From the NCBI GenBank assembly GCA_021785155.1, contig JAJYGE010000486.1, positions 1 through 22,062 on the forward strand: a stretch of DNA of 22,062 nt, written 5' to 3'. A program made the position numbers and the translations under genes. Below, one piece after another: positions 14,619-21,937 of this stretch; the first letter of the stretch is position 1, and each line of letters begins with the position of its first letter. Below the pieces are notes generated by a model. The model did not search any database. It had not been told where the DNA came from and worked only from the letters and a program-made list of their open reading frames with translations. The DNA comes from Planctomycetota bacterium (GTDB taxonomy: Bacteria > Planctomycetota > Phycisphaerae > WQYP01).

Positions 14619-15019
14619 ATCACACGAAGATAATCTTTTTAACCGTTGATGATGTGATGAGTTTGCATGATGATTCCATCGCACATGAAGGTGGAATGGC
14701 CGGGTTGCGCGATCACGGGCTTCTGGAGTCCGCGGTCATGATGCCGCAGGCGGCATTTGATGGACAATACCTGCATCGTGGGATTGCCGCCATGGCGGCC
14801 ACCTATCTGTTTCATGTATGTCAGGCGCATGCTTTCCATGATGGCAATAAACGCGCAGCACTTATCTCGGCAGCTGCTTTTTTGAAAGTCAATGGCCATG
14901 AATTAACGGCAACCAATGAGGAACTGATTACGCTGTGCCTTGGCGTGGCCGGCGGCATGTTGAATAATTCCGATACGACCATCTGGATGCGTAAATTCTC
15001 CCGCCGCGTCGGGAAATAA
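14615..15019 (+). CDS. doc: Doc (death-on-curing) family toxin
   Basis: This 134-residue Fic-fold protein carries HAFHDGNKRAA (72-82), matching the Doc consensus HxFxDxNKR with the catalytic His72 and the phosphate-loop Asn78, Lys79 and Arg80. The upstream GGMAGLRDHGLLESAVMMP segment (26-44) and AATYLFHVCQAHAF helix are also typical. Phage P1 Doc is a kinase that phosphorylates the elongation factor EF-Tu on a threonine and stops translation; the same is inferred here. The length matches the family (about 125-140), and no catalytic residue is missing, so the toxin looks active. The ATG overlaps the antitoxin stop by four bases. A stabilising or persistence role on the chromosome is inference; no phage genes lie nearby. 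Confidence 0.92.
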   Translation: MNHTKIIFLTVDDVMSLHDDSIAHEGGMAGLRDHGLLESAVMMPQAAFDGQYLHRGIAAMAATYLFHVCQAHAFHDGNKRAALISAAAFLKVNGHELTATNEELITLCLGVAGGMLNNSDTTIWMRKFSRRVGK

Positions 15020-15161
15020 TTACTGATTTTGCCGCCGGATTCCTGGGGGGATTTTCACGGAGCCAACGCTCCAATTGTAAAACCGCTACAATGATAACAG
15101 CCTCGGTCGGATCAGCGGATACGTTCGCGGCTGATATTTATAATCCGTTTGGAGCCCATCC

Positions 15162-16133
15162 ATGCGCGCCGGATCAATAAGACTCTTTCAGATATTTGGC
15201 ATTACCGTTTATCTGCACATCACCTGGTTTCTCATTGTGCTCTTTGAAATGAGTTCCAACAGCCATTATTACACCAGTCCGACATGGCAATTCATGGAAA
15301 TTGTGGCGCTTTTCGGCCTTGTGCTGATGCATGAATTCGGCCATGCGCTGGCCTGCCGGTCGGTTGGTGGCACCGCGGATACCATTATTCTCTGGCCATT
15401 TGGCGGTTTTGCCTATGTCTCACCGCCATGGCGCCCGGGGGCCATGCTTTGGAGCATTGTGGCCGGGCCGATGGTCAATGTTATTTTGATTCCCATTACC
15501 GTGGGCATCTTCTGGCTGACTGTAGCTCCGCATCTGGCGCTCAATTGGGGCAATTTCCTGCACCTTGTGCTTTATACCCCGAGTGCCGCGGGAAATCTGG
15601 GAAGATTTTTATCGCGTGTGGTGCTGATTAACTTTATTCTTCTGATATTTAATATGCTTCCGGTATATCCGCTGGATGGCGGGAAAATTCTCTGGTCGCT
15701 GCTTTGGTTTTTTACCGGCGAGGGGCTGGCATTGCGCATTGCATCGGTGGTGGGACTTGTGGGATCCGGTCTGCTGGCGCTTTTGGCGTTTAGAAGCGGG
15801 CAGATTTACATGATGGCACTGTCGGCCTTTCTGATTTTTGAGGCCGTGGCCGCCTATCGTCAATCCACACGACTGATCGTGATGAATAAAATTCCCCGGC
15901 ACACGCGCTACCATTGTCCTCATTGCGATCAAGGGGCGAGAGTCGGCGCCTTTTGGACCTGTGCCAACTGCTCCACACCTTTTGATATGTTCGCATCTCA
16001 TGGCCAATGTCCGAATTGCCGGGCATCATTTATGAACACGGAAATACAATGCCCTGAATGTCGGGGTATTTCACATGTTTCGGCATGGTTTTCCGCCGCA
16101 ACGGTGGATCCCATTGAACCACCGAAGCATTAA
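15162..16133 (+). CDS. M50 (site-2-type) membrane metalloprotease with zinc-ribbon tail
   Basis: This 323-residue protein starts at ATG 15162, seven bases after GGAG. It is an integral protease of the S2P/SpoIVFB type: HEFGH at 57-61 gives the two zinc His and catalytic Glu58, and NMLPVYPLDGG (164-174) provides the second metal-site Asp172. About six membrane helices lie between residues 12 and 232. From residue 250 a cytoplasmic tail has four Cys pairs, C252/C255, C267/C270, C283/C286 and C297/C300, typical of two zinc ribbons. The family cleaves membrane-embedded substrates such as anti-sigma factors; the substrate here is unknown. No sigma or anti-sigma gene is adjacent. The zinc-ribbon tail could bind nucleic acid or a partner protein. 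The gene stands alone, 142 bases after doc and 190 before the HD-GYP gene. Confidence 0.88.
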   Translation: MRAGSIRLFQIFGITVYLHITWFLIVLFEMSSNSHYYTSPTWQFMEIVALFGLVLMHEFGHALACRSVGGTADTIILWPFGGFAYVSPPWRPGAMLWSIVAGPMVNVILIPITVGIFWLTVAPHLALNWGNFLHLVLYTPSAAGNLGRFLSRVVLINFILLIFNMLPVYPLDGGKILWSLLWFFTGEGLALRIASVVGLVGSGLLALLAFRSGQIYMMALSAFLIFEAVAAYRQSTRLIVMNKIPRHTRYHCPHCDQGARVGAFWTCANCSTPFDMFASHGQCPNCRASFMNTEIQCPECRGISHVSAWFSAATVDPIEPPKH

Positions 16134-16323
16134 CCCAACCGTGTCGATGTTTCGCCATGTGTCCCATAAGCATCGCGCCGCAAGTTTCACTCATTACGGC
16201 GCAACATTTTTGCCGATATTTTCTTGGTTCACGTCGCAGTTCGCAGTGCACCTGCAGTTTGTGTTGGTTATGGGAAGTGCCGGACGGGCGATGGGGACTT
16301 TGCTGGTCGGCGAGGCATGAAGC

Positions 16324-17736
16324 ATGACACCAATTTCAACTTTACTTCCGATGACCCGGGTTCGTTCTTCTGGTGATCAGCGGACGCCGCCGGGGCATCG
16401 TATGGCATTGTCTGAAGTGATCGGAGCTTTGAGTTATGCTCTGGATCTGACTGAAGGACTGCCCGCCGGCCACTGCATTCGTGTCTGCTGGATAGGCATG
16501 AATATCGGCACGCAGATCGGACTGCCGGTGCAAACGCTTTCCAATCTCTATTACACGCTGCTGCTGAAAGACATCGGCTGCTCGAGCAATGCGGCTCGGG
16601 TCTGCGAACTTTATGGCAGCGATGATCTGGGAGTAAAAAGTCGCTATCGACAAGTTGATTCACAAAGCATCTCCCAACTGACGCGTTTTGTTCTGGCCAA
16701 TCTTGCCCCGAACGCACCGCTGCGTAAACGGGTGGGCAAGCTGGTGCATCTGGCGATTCATGGTCGGCAATTGGCACGCGAACTGATCACCTCACGTTGC
16801 GAACGCGGAGCGGGCATTGCCGCGCGGATCGGATTTTCCATCTCTGTAGCGGAGGGAATTCGTCGGCTCGATGAGCATTGGAACGGCGGGGGCAATCCCG
16901 GTGGAGCGCAGGGCGCGGATATTCCGATTGAAAGTCGCATTGCGCTTTTGGCGCAGGTGGCGGAAGTGTTTCATGCCATCAGTGGACCCAAAGAAGCGAT
17001 GGAACAAGTCCAGCGCCGCTGTGGAACGTGGTTTGATCCCGCGCTGGTAAAGGCCTTTGAACAGGTGGCCGCCAATTCCGAATTATGGACGATACTGAAA
17101 GATACAAACCTGGAAAAGTTGGTCCGTACCCTGGAGCCGCAACATCTGGTTCAATATGTTGAAGAATCCCAGTTGGATCAAATTGCTCAGGGATTCGCCG
17201 ATGTGATCGACTCCAAAAGTCCATACACGCATGGTCACAGCAGCCGGGTTGCGGAATATGCCTTGCGGATTGGGCGGGAGTTTGGCATTACTGCCGATGA
17301 AGCACGGTGGCTCAATAGACTGGGCCTGCTGCATGACATCGGTAAACTTGGTGTGAGCAACTCTATTTTGGATAAACCCGGAAAACTCAATGAGCAGGAA
17401 TGGGCCCGCGTACGTCTGCATCCCGCGTTCTCTGAACAGATACTGGACCGGGTATCGGTATTTTCCTCCATGGCGTTCAGCGCCGGATCCCACCATGAGC
17501 GCCTCGATGGCAAAGGTTATCCGCGCGGGCTGCACGGTGCGGAGATTCCGCAGGTGGTGCGTATTTTAACCACTGCGGATGTCTTTGACGCCCTGACCTC
17601 GCAGCGGCCATATCATCCTGGTCGCAGCATCGCCGAGGCCTTGGCGATTATGGAAAAAGATCGCGGTACAGCGTTTGACCCTGATTGCCTTGATGCACTT
17701 AAGACATCCCTGGATTCCAACAATTCCCGTGCGTAA
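16324..17736 (+). CDS. Tandem HD-GYP protein with inactive first copy
   Basis: The 470-residue protein starts at ATG 16324, eight bases after GAGG. The C-terminal copy (about 285-460) is a complete HD-GYP phosphodiesterase domain: HGHSSRVAEYA at 303, HDIGKLG with His337/Asp338, HP at 366-367, HHERLDGKGYP at 390-400 and TTADVFDALTSQRPY. It should hydrolyse cyclic di-GMP in the cytoplasm. The first 250 residues align with the same fold but have lost the key residues: KDIGCS at 82-87 where HDIGK is expected, and DEHWNGGGNPGG at 183-194 where HHExxDGxGYP is expected. This half is presumably regulatory. No membrane or receiver domain is visible, so input may come from partner proteins such as the FIST protein encoded 81 bases downstream. 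Confidence 0.9.
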   Translation: MTPISTLLPMTRVRSSGDQRTPPGHRMALSEVIGALSYALDLTEGLPAGHCIRVCWIGMNIGTQIGLPVQTLSNLYYTLLLKDIGCSSNAARVCELYGSDDLGVKSRYRQVDSQSISQLTRFVLANLAPNAPLRKRVGKLVHLAIHGRQLARELITSRCERGAGIAARIGFSISVAEGIRRLDEHWNGGGNPGGAQGADIPIESRIALLAQVAEVFHAISGPKEAMEQVQRRCGTWFDPALVKAFEQVAANSELWTILKDTNLEKLVRTLEPQHLVQYVEESQLDQIAQGFADVIDSKSPYTHGHSSRVAEYALRIGREFGITADEARWLNRLGLLHDIGKLGVSNSILDKPGKLNEQEWARVRLHPAFSEQILDRVSVFSSMAFSAGSHHERLDGKGYPRGLHGAEIPQVVRILTTADVFDALTSQRPYHPGRSIAEALAIMEKDRGTAFDPDCLDALKTSLDSNNSRA

Positions 17737-17817
17737 GTTTGATGTACCATATCGCATGCCGCTGGCTGGGGATGCACCGGGAAACTATACTGCATCAAGT
17801 ATCAGGAGTTTCCATTA

Positions 17818-18987
17818 ATGCGTTTATCGTCCGCCATCGCCGCTGAAAGTAACCCCACGACCATCGTTGAAAGCATTTATCAACAGATCGGCGGCGACAT
17901 GGGCGAACTGCCGATTGATCTGCTGGTAGTCTTCGTTTCATCGCTGCTGCAAACGGAATTTGCCCAGATTACCGGAGAATTAATTCAGCGTACGCAATGT
18001 CGGACGCTTCTGGCGTGCACTGCGGAAAGCCTATTGGGCGTAGATCGGGAAATTGAGCGACAGCCGGGGGTATCCGCAATCGCCTTTTCAGTACCCGGCG
18101 TGACGGTGGATCATTTCCGGTTTGCCGATGAGGAATGGTCGGAACTGCTGGGGGAAAACAGCACATTGCGGGCGCGTCTGGAAGCCGGCTCGGATCTACG
18201 GCTTTTTATAATGTTGGGCGATCCATTTACCACGCCCGTGGTGCAATTATTGGAAGCGTGTTCACGGGAATTTCCCAATGCGCCGGTGGTGGGCGGCATG
18301 GCCAGCGGGGTCAAGCGGCCCGGCGAAACACGACTGGCGATTAACGACCATATTTTCAACAGCGGCATGATCGGCATATCGTTCTCCGGGCCGCTGGAGG
18401 TGGATTGCGTGGTATCGCAGGGATGTCGCCCGATTGGTCCGATTCTCACGATCACGAAGGGGCATGAAAACATTATAGAGACGCTGGGCCACCAGCCTGC
18501 CATGGCCGCGGTGCGGGATATGATGTCCGGGCTGTCATTGAAGGATCGGGAACTCATCCAACAGCGCGGGCTGCTGATTGGCCGTGTCATTGATCAGCGG
18601 AAGGGTAATTTTGGTCGGGGAGATTTTCTGGTGCGGAATATCCTAAGTATAGATCGGCCCACGGGCAGCCTGGCCATTGGTGAAATGGTGCAGCCGGGGC
18701 AGTTGATTCAATTTCATCTTCAGGATGCGCAATCAGCGGATGAAGACCTGCGGCTGCTGCTGCAAGGAGAATTAATGCTGGCGGAAATTCCACATGGTGC
18801 CTTAATGTTCAGTTGCAACGGTCGGGGTATGAATCTTTTTGGAACGCCGGATCATGATATTCGCGCTTTGCGCGAGGTGGTGGGTACCATTCCAGTGGCC
18901 GGCTTTTTTTGTGCCGGGGAACTCGGTCCGGTGGGTGGGCGGAATTTTATTCATGGGCAGACGGCAATTATTGCCTTATTTCGCTAA
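17818..18987 (+). CDS. FIST sensory-domain protein (FIST_N plus FIST_C)
   Basis: This 389-residue protein starts at ATG 17818 after AGGAG. It is a stand-alone FIST protein: the N-domain (about 30-225) includes LLACTAESLLGVDREIE, LFIMLGDPFTTPV and VVGGMASG, and the C-domain (about 230-375) ends with HGALMFSCNGRGMNLFG, PVAGFFCAGELGPVGG and HGQTAIIALF, all hallmarks of the family. FIST domains are thought to bind small ligands such as amino acids and are usually fused to signalling outputs. Here there is no fused output, no signal peptide and no membrane helix, so it is probably cytoplasmic. Its position after the HD-GYP gene suggests it informs cyclic-di-GMP turnover; that is inference. A -10-like TATACT at 17786-17791 with a weak -35 may give it its own promoter. 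The CYTH gene follows after 30 bases. Confidence 0.88.
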   Translation: MRLSSAIAAESNPTTIVESIYQQIGGDMGELPIDLLVVFVSSLLQTEFAQITGELIQRTQCRTLLACTAESLLGVDREIERQPGVSAIAFSVPGVTVDHFRFADEEWSELLGENSTLRARLEAGSDLRLFIMLGDPFTTPVVQLLEACSREFPNAPVVGGMASGVKRPGETRLAINDHIFNSGMIGISFSGPLEVDCVVSQGCRPIGPILTITKGHENIIETLGHQPAMAAVRDMMSGLSLKDRELIQQRGLLIGRVIDQRKGNFGRGDFLVRNILSIDRPTGSLAIGEMVQPGQLIQFHLQDAQSADEDLRLLLQGELMLAEIPHGALMFSCNGRGMNLFGTPDHDIRALREVVGTIPVAGFFCAGELGPVGGRNFIHGQTAIIALFR

Positions 18988-19017
18988 GTGCCTTAAAGGC
19001 CGCAGGGGACTCAATGC

Positions 19018-19605
19018 ATGGCTGAAAACCGTGAAACACCGCGTGAAATTGAGATTAAACTCAAAGTCGCCGGTGATTATGAAACCATGGCTCAACGTGT
19101 GCGTGAGGCCGGAGCAACGTATATCCGTGACGTGCGGGAAACCAATATTTTTCTGGATTCACCGGACGGCCAACTGCGGGCCTTGCGTGCGGCGCTTCGC
19201 TTGCGGCATCAAACCGACCCGGCGGGAAACGCATTGCCCAGTGTGGTGACATGGAAAGGATCGCGAACTGGAGACCAAATCAGCAGCCGCCCATCCATTG
19301 ACATTGTTGCCACGCCGCCGGAAATGACGGAAATGCTGCTGTTGAAACTGGGTTATATTAAGACCATGGAATTTCAGAAGCGCCGGCGGTCGTATGAATT
19401 TCGAGATTGTCTGGTGGAGCTTGATGAGTTGCCGGTATTCGGATTCTTTCTGGAAATTGAAGGCCCCGGCGAAACCGCGATTTCAGCGGTTCGAGAAGCT
19501 CTGGCACTGATGGATCTGGCGGTGGTGGACATAAGCTATTTTTCAATGGTCCGCCAATACCTGCGGGAACATCCGGAACTCGGAAATGCTTTGCACTTCA
19601 AATAA
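19018..19605 (+). CDS. CYTH-domain triphosphate tunnel protein (class IV adenylate cyclase-like)
   Basis: The 195-residue protein starts at ATG 19018, about nine bases after AGGGG. It opens with the CYTH signature ExExK (Glu10, Glu12, Lys14 in EIEIKLKV). Further tunnel residues fit: ALRLRHQ near 60, VTWKGSR, RRRSYEF near 122, LDELPVFGFFLEIEG with the late acidic pair. The superfamily includes class IV adenylate cyclase, thiamine triphosphatase and inorganic triphosphatases, all using divalent metal and a triphosphate inside a beta-barrel. The GFFLEIEGP segment resembles the CyaB/archaeal type, but the substrate cannot be chosen from sequence alone. It follows the FIST gene by 30 bases and is probably co-transcribed, adding a possible nucleotide link to that signalling group. 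No transmembrane or extra CHAD domain is present. Confidence 0.85.
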   Translation: MAENRETPREIEIKLKVAGDYETMAQRVREAGATYIRDVRETNIFLDSPDGQLRALRAALRLRHQTDPAGNALPSVVTWKGSRTGDQISSRPSIDIVATPPEMTEMLLLKLGYIKTMEFQKRRRSYEFRDCLVELDELPVFGFFLEIEGPGETAISAVREALALMDLAVVDISYFSMVRQYLREHPELGNALHFK

Positions 19606-19607
19606 AT

Positions 19608-19654
19608 CTGGTGCCCTGTCCATGTCATGGCCATCCCGGCCATTACCTGGACAG
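19608..19654. repeat. Interrupted stem-loop between convergent genes, related to the 8822 palindrome
   Basis: CTGTCCA (19616-19622) pairs with TGGACAG (19648-19654), and inside it ATGGCC (19627-19632) pairs with GGCCAT (19638-19643) around a five-base loop. It follows the CYTH gene and faces the end of the phospholipase D gene, so it could end transcription from either side, although only weak T-rich sequence follows on the minus strand. The left part CTGGTGCCCTGT repeats the arm of the palindrome at 8822. Confidence 0.5.
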
Positions 19655-19721
19655 TTTCCCGGGATCTGCTGCGGCCAGAAGATAGTGGGGGGGGATGGCG
19701 GGCTTTGCCTCGATCCGGTGC

Positions 19722-20921
19722 TTACAACCACCAGCGGCAGGAATAAGCCAGAGTGCTTAAAAAGCGTTGCTTTAAGGTGCGTTTTTCACAGTCGGAAAAT
19801 CGCACGCGGCGGCTGCGGCGCAACTCGGCCCGGGTCACGCGGATCACGGCCTGCGCAAAGGTGGGGGAGCGAATCACGGCCATGAATTCCAAATTGATAA
19901 ACAAACTGCGCGGATCCATATTGGCTGACCCGACGACGGTCCATTGCCGGTCAATGACCATCGCTTTGGTATGCATCACGCGGTTTTTGCGCTCGTACAA
20001 ACGTATTCCCAATCGTAATAGTTTGCGATACAGATACCAGGTGCCATATTGAGCAATCGGCACATCCGTCAGACTTGGAACCAATACATGCACATGCACA
20101 TTTCTGCGCCGTGCGCGGATGATTTCCCGCATTACGCGGCCCACGGGAATAAAATAGGCCATGGCAATAACCACGCTGTGATTGCTGGCCCGTAACAGCC
20201 GACGAAATACTCGCGGTGCCCGGCTGAACTTCAATCCGGGGCCGGTATCAAAAAAATGAATGGATTCCTCCGTCGAACGCAGATGTACACGCCGATAGTC
20301 CCGTGGCCGGCGCGTCATTTTCTGCCGCTTGGCGTGCATCCACGATCGCTCAAAGCTGTCCGCGATTTCCGGTTGCTGCGGCCCCGTAAGACGAATGTGT
20401 AAATCCCGCCAGGCCGCCGCAGGATCAACAGAGACGTCGGTGGGCGACGCACGGAACAGGTGACCATGATCATGAATGTTCATCCCGCCAAAATAGGCAC
20501 AGCGCTCGTCAATAACCAGCAGCTTGCGATGATCCCGACGATTAAGAATAATGAAAGCCGCAATGGAGCGTAACGCTTCTTTGATCCGATGATATGCATG
20601 TATCTGCGCGCCTGCCGCTGATATATCCTTAAATATTTCGGGATCGGTGTGTTGACTTCCCAAGGCATCATAAAGTAATCGCACATCCAGGCCGTCGCGG
20701 GCACGATGTTGCAGGGCATCGGCAATCGCATGGGATGCGACATCATCGGCAAAAATATACGTTTCAAGCCATACACGTTTTTTAGCCGCGGCAATATCCG
20801 TCAGCATGGCTTCAAAAAGCAGATGGGTTCGCGTAAATAATTCCAACGTGTGGCCGGCCACCTCAACGCGAGCCTCCGCTCCGGGCGTGATGGGGGCAGG
20901 TTCTGGTGAGGGCATATCCAT
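19722..20921 (-). CDS. ClsB-like cardiolipin synthase / phospholipase D family protein
   Basis: This 399-residue protein has two HKD motifs, HRKLLVIDERCAYFGGMNI (His131, Lys133, Asp138) and HTKAMVIDRQWTVVGSANMD (His317, Lys319, Asp324). Both are intact, so it is predicted active. The early segments VWLETYIFADD and GLDVRLLYDALGS are those of bacterial cardiolipin synthases. It lacks the two N-terminal membrane helices of ClsA and is close in length to ClsB, which makes cardiolipin from phosphatidylglycerol and another phospholipid at the membrane face. The basic Arg-rich regions (about 197-216 and 262-275) would favour membrane binding. It starts at ATG 20921 after GGAG, 24 bases past the cupin stop, and is probably co-transcribed with cupin and ndk. 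Another phosphatidyl transfer activity cannot be excluded. Confidence 0.87.
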   Translation of the reverse strand: MDMPSPEPAPITPGAEARVEVAGHTLELFTRTHLLFEAMLTDIAAAKKRVWLETYIFADDVASHAIADALQHRARDGLDVRLLYDALGSQHTDPEIFKDISAAGAQIHAYHRIKEALRSIAAFIILNRRDHRKLLVIDERCAYFGGMNIHDHGHLFRASPTDVSVDPAAAWRDLHIRLTGPQQPEIADSFERSWMHAKRQKMTRRPRDYRRVHLRSTEESIHFFDTGPGLKFSRAPRVFRRLLRASNHSVVIAMAYFIPVGRVMREIIRARRRNVHVHVLVPSLTDVPIAQYGTWYLYRKLLRLGIRLYERKNRVMHTKAMVIDRQWTVVGSANMDPRSLFINLEFMAVIRSPTFAQAVIRVTRAELRRSRRVRFSDCEKRTLKQRFLSTLAYSCRWWL

Positions 20922-20945
20922 CAGGCACGCTCCGGCGGGTGACTT

Positions 20946-21305
20946 CTAGCCCGCGCAAGGGGCATGGACCCGGGCGGGAACCAGGCAGATAAATTCAAAA
21001 TCGACGGCACCGGAATTACGAAATTGGTGCATCTCATTGGCTGGAACATACACCACATCACCCGATTTCAGCGGCTTGGTTCCCTCGGGCGTCAGAGCTT
21101 CACCACGCCCGGCAAGAATAAGCACCTCATGTTCGTAATCGTGGTGGTGATGCGGCGTAAATCCACCGGGTTCAACCGTAAATTTCCGCATGGCAAAGTT
21201 CGGGCAGTGTTCCAGCGGCCCCAGCAACATCCGCATGGTCACGCGATTGGCTCCGGCCATGGTCATGGGTTTCGCGGGCACCGCATCACTGCTTTTGATG
21301 ATCAT
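20946..21305 (-). CDS. Small single-domain cupin protein
   Basis: With ATG 21305 (six bases after GGAG) the protein has 119 residues. The open frame extends upstream into ndk, but those residues are not family-like, so this start is preferred. Cupin motif 1 is GGFTPHHHHDYEHEVLILAGRG (positions 47-68 in part), giving metal ligands from His52-55 and Glu60. Motif 2 is GDVVYVPANEMHQFRN, with ligand His93. It is a cytoplasmic beta-barrel that probably binds a divalent metal. The catalytic or sensory role cannot be told; small Cupin_2 proteins include dioxygenases, isomerases and sugar binders. It lies 40 bases after ndk and 24 bases before the phospholipase D gene. The four-histidine run is longer than the family's normal HxH. 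Confidence 0.82.
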   Translation of the reverse strand: MIIKSSDAVPAKPMTMAGANRVTMRMLLGPLEHCPNFAMRKFTVEPGGFTPHHHHDYEHEVLILAGRGEALTPEGTKPLKSGDVVYVPANEMHQFRNSGAVDFEFICLVPARVHAPCAG

Positions 21306-21345
21306 AGCATACTCCATATACCAAACTGTTTCATCCGAACCGAAA

Positions 21346-21816
21346 TCACTGCGGCGAACCGGTGGACAGATCATAAATCCATGGCTCCAGTGCCCGGTTG
21401 ATGTCCTGAAGTTCATCGGGCTTGAAAAACCGTGCAACTTCAGCCTTGGCGGTCTCCGGAGAATCGCTGCCATGAATTAAATTAAAGGCACTGGAAACGC
21501 CAAAATCACCGCGAATGGTCCCCGGATCAGCCTTGAAGCCGAATGTTGCCCCCATCATTTTTCGGCTCACATCAATGACATTATTGCCTTCCAGTACCAT
21601 CAACACCACCGGACCGCTGGTGACAAATTCCACCAGGGAATTGTAGAAGGGTTTTCCTTTGTGCATGGCGTAATGTTCATGTGCCACCGCAGGCGTAATA
21701 CGCGCCAGCTTCATACCAGCGATCTTAAGGCCCTTTTGTTCAAAGCGCGAGATAATAGTTCCAATCAATCCGCGCTGCACGCAATCAGGCTTTAAGATTA
21801 TCAAGGTGCGATCCAT
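21346..21816 (-). CDS. ndk: Nucleoside diphosphate kinase
   Basis: The 156-residue protein starts at ATG 21816 (MDRTLIILKPDCVQRGLIG) after GGAG with an 11-base spacer. A further 20 in-frame residues upstream are not family-like. It has the phosphocarrier His115 in NLIHGSDSPETA, Lys9 in LKPD, and PGTIRGDFG near 98-106. It transfers the terminal phosphate between nucleoside triphosphates and diphosphates in the cytoplasm by a ping-pong mechanism. The length is slightly above the usual 140-145 because of a C-terminal tail after about residue 145. The loop reads GATFGFKADPG, where many family members have GATNPxxAxPG. It heads the group ndk-cupin-cls and has a readable promoter with an inverted repeat and a leader hairpin. 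Confidence 0.95.
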   Translation of the reverse strand: MDRTLIILKPDCVQRGLIGTIISRFEQKGLKIAGMKLARITPAVAHEHYAMHKGKPFYNSLVEFVTSGPVVLMVLEGNNVIDVSRKMMGATFGFKADPGTIRGDFGVSSAFNLIHGSDSPETAKAEVARFFKPDELQDINRALEPWIYDLSTGSPQ

Positions 21817-21849
21817 AAATTCGTTTTCTCCAGTCGAAATAAAGTTTAT

Positions 21850-21872
21850 GCCGCAAAAAGGCCTTTTGCGGC
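21850..21872 (-). promoter_or_regulatory. Leader hairpin upstream of ndk
   Basis: GCCGCAAAA and TTTTGCGGC form a perfect 9-bp stem around a five-base loop, ending 33 bases before the ndk ATG. A U-run is absent after the stem on the minus strand, so it is more likely a leader structure than the terminator of the upstream gene. Confidence 0.5.
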
Positions 21873-21879
21873 CCATTGC

Positions 21880-21908
21880 AATGCATCTATCCTACGGTTT
21901 GATGCATT
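21880..21908. promoter_or_regulatory. Inverted repeat flanking the ndk -10 box
   Basis: AATGCATC (21880-21887) and GATGCATT (21901-21908) form a perfect 8-bp inverted repeat. The 13-base spacer contains the putative -10 box TAGGAT. It is a candidate operator for a dimeric regulator. Confidence 0.4.
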
Positions 21909-21916
21909 TCCGGCAA
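21889..21916 (-). promoter_or_regulatory. Candidate ndk promoter
   Basis: On the minus strand TTGCCG (21916-21911) and TAGGAT (21894-21889) are 16 bases apart. The -35 hexamer is identical to that proposed for the toxin-antitoxin promoter at 14316. A start near 21882 would give a leader of about 65 bases containing the hairpin at 21850. Confidence 0.45.
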
Positions 21917-21937
21917 GTCCATGGCAGGAACAGAGCA

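Noticed and set aside
15059..15092. Promoter for the M50 gene (TACAAT at 15087) and a terminator GGAGC-caac-GCTCC after doc
   Set aside because: No acceptable -35 at 16-18 bases, and the hairpin is only 5 bp and not followed by T residues.
16075..16320. 81-codon plus-strand frame between the M50 and HD-GYP genes
   Set aside because: Starts inside the M50 zinc-ribbon tail in another frame, has no ribosome-binding site and no recognisable domain.
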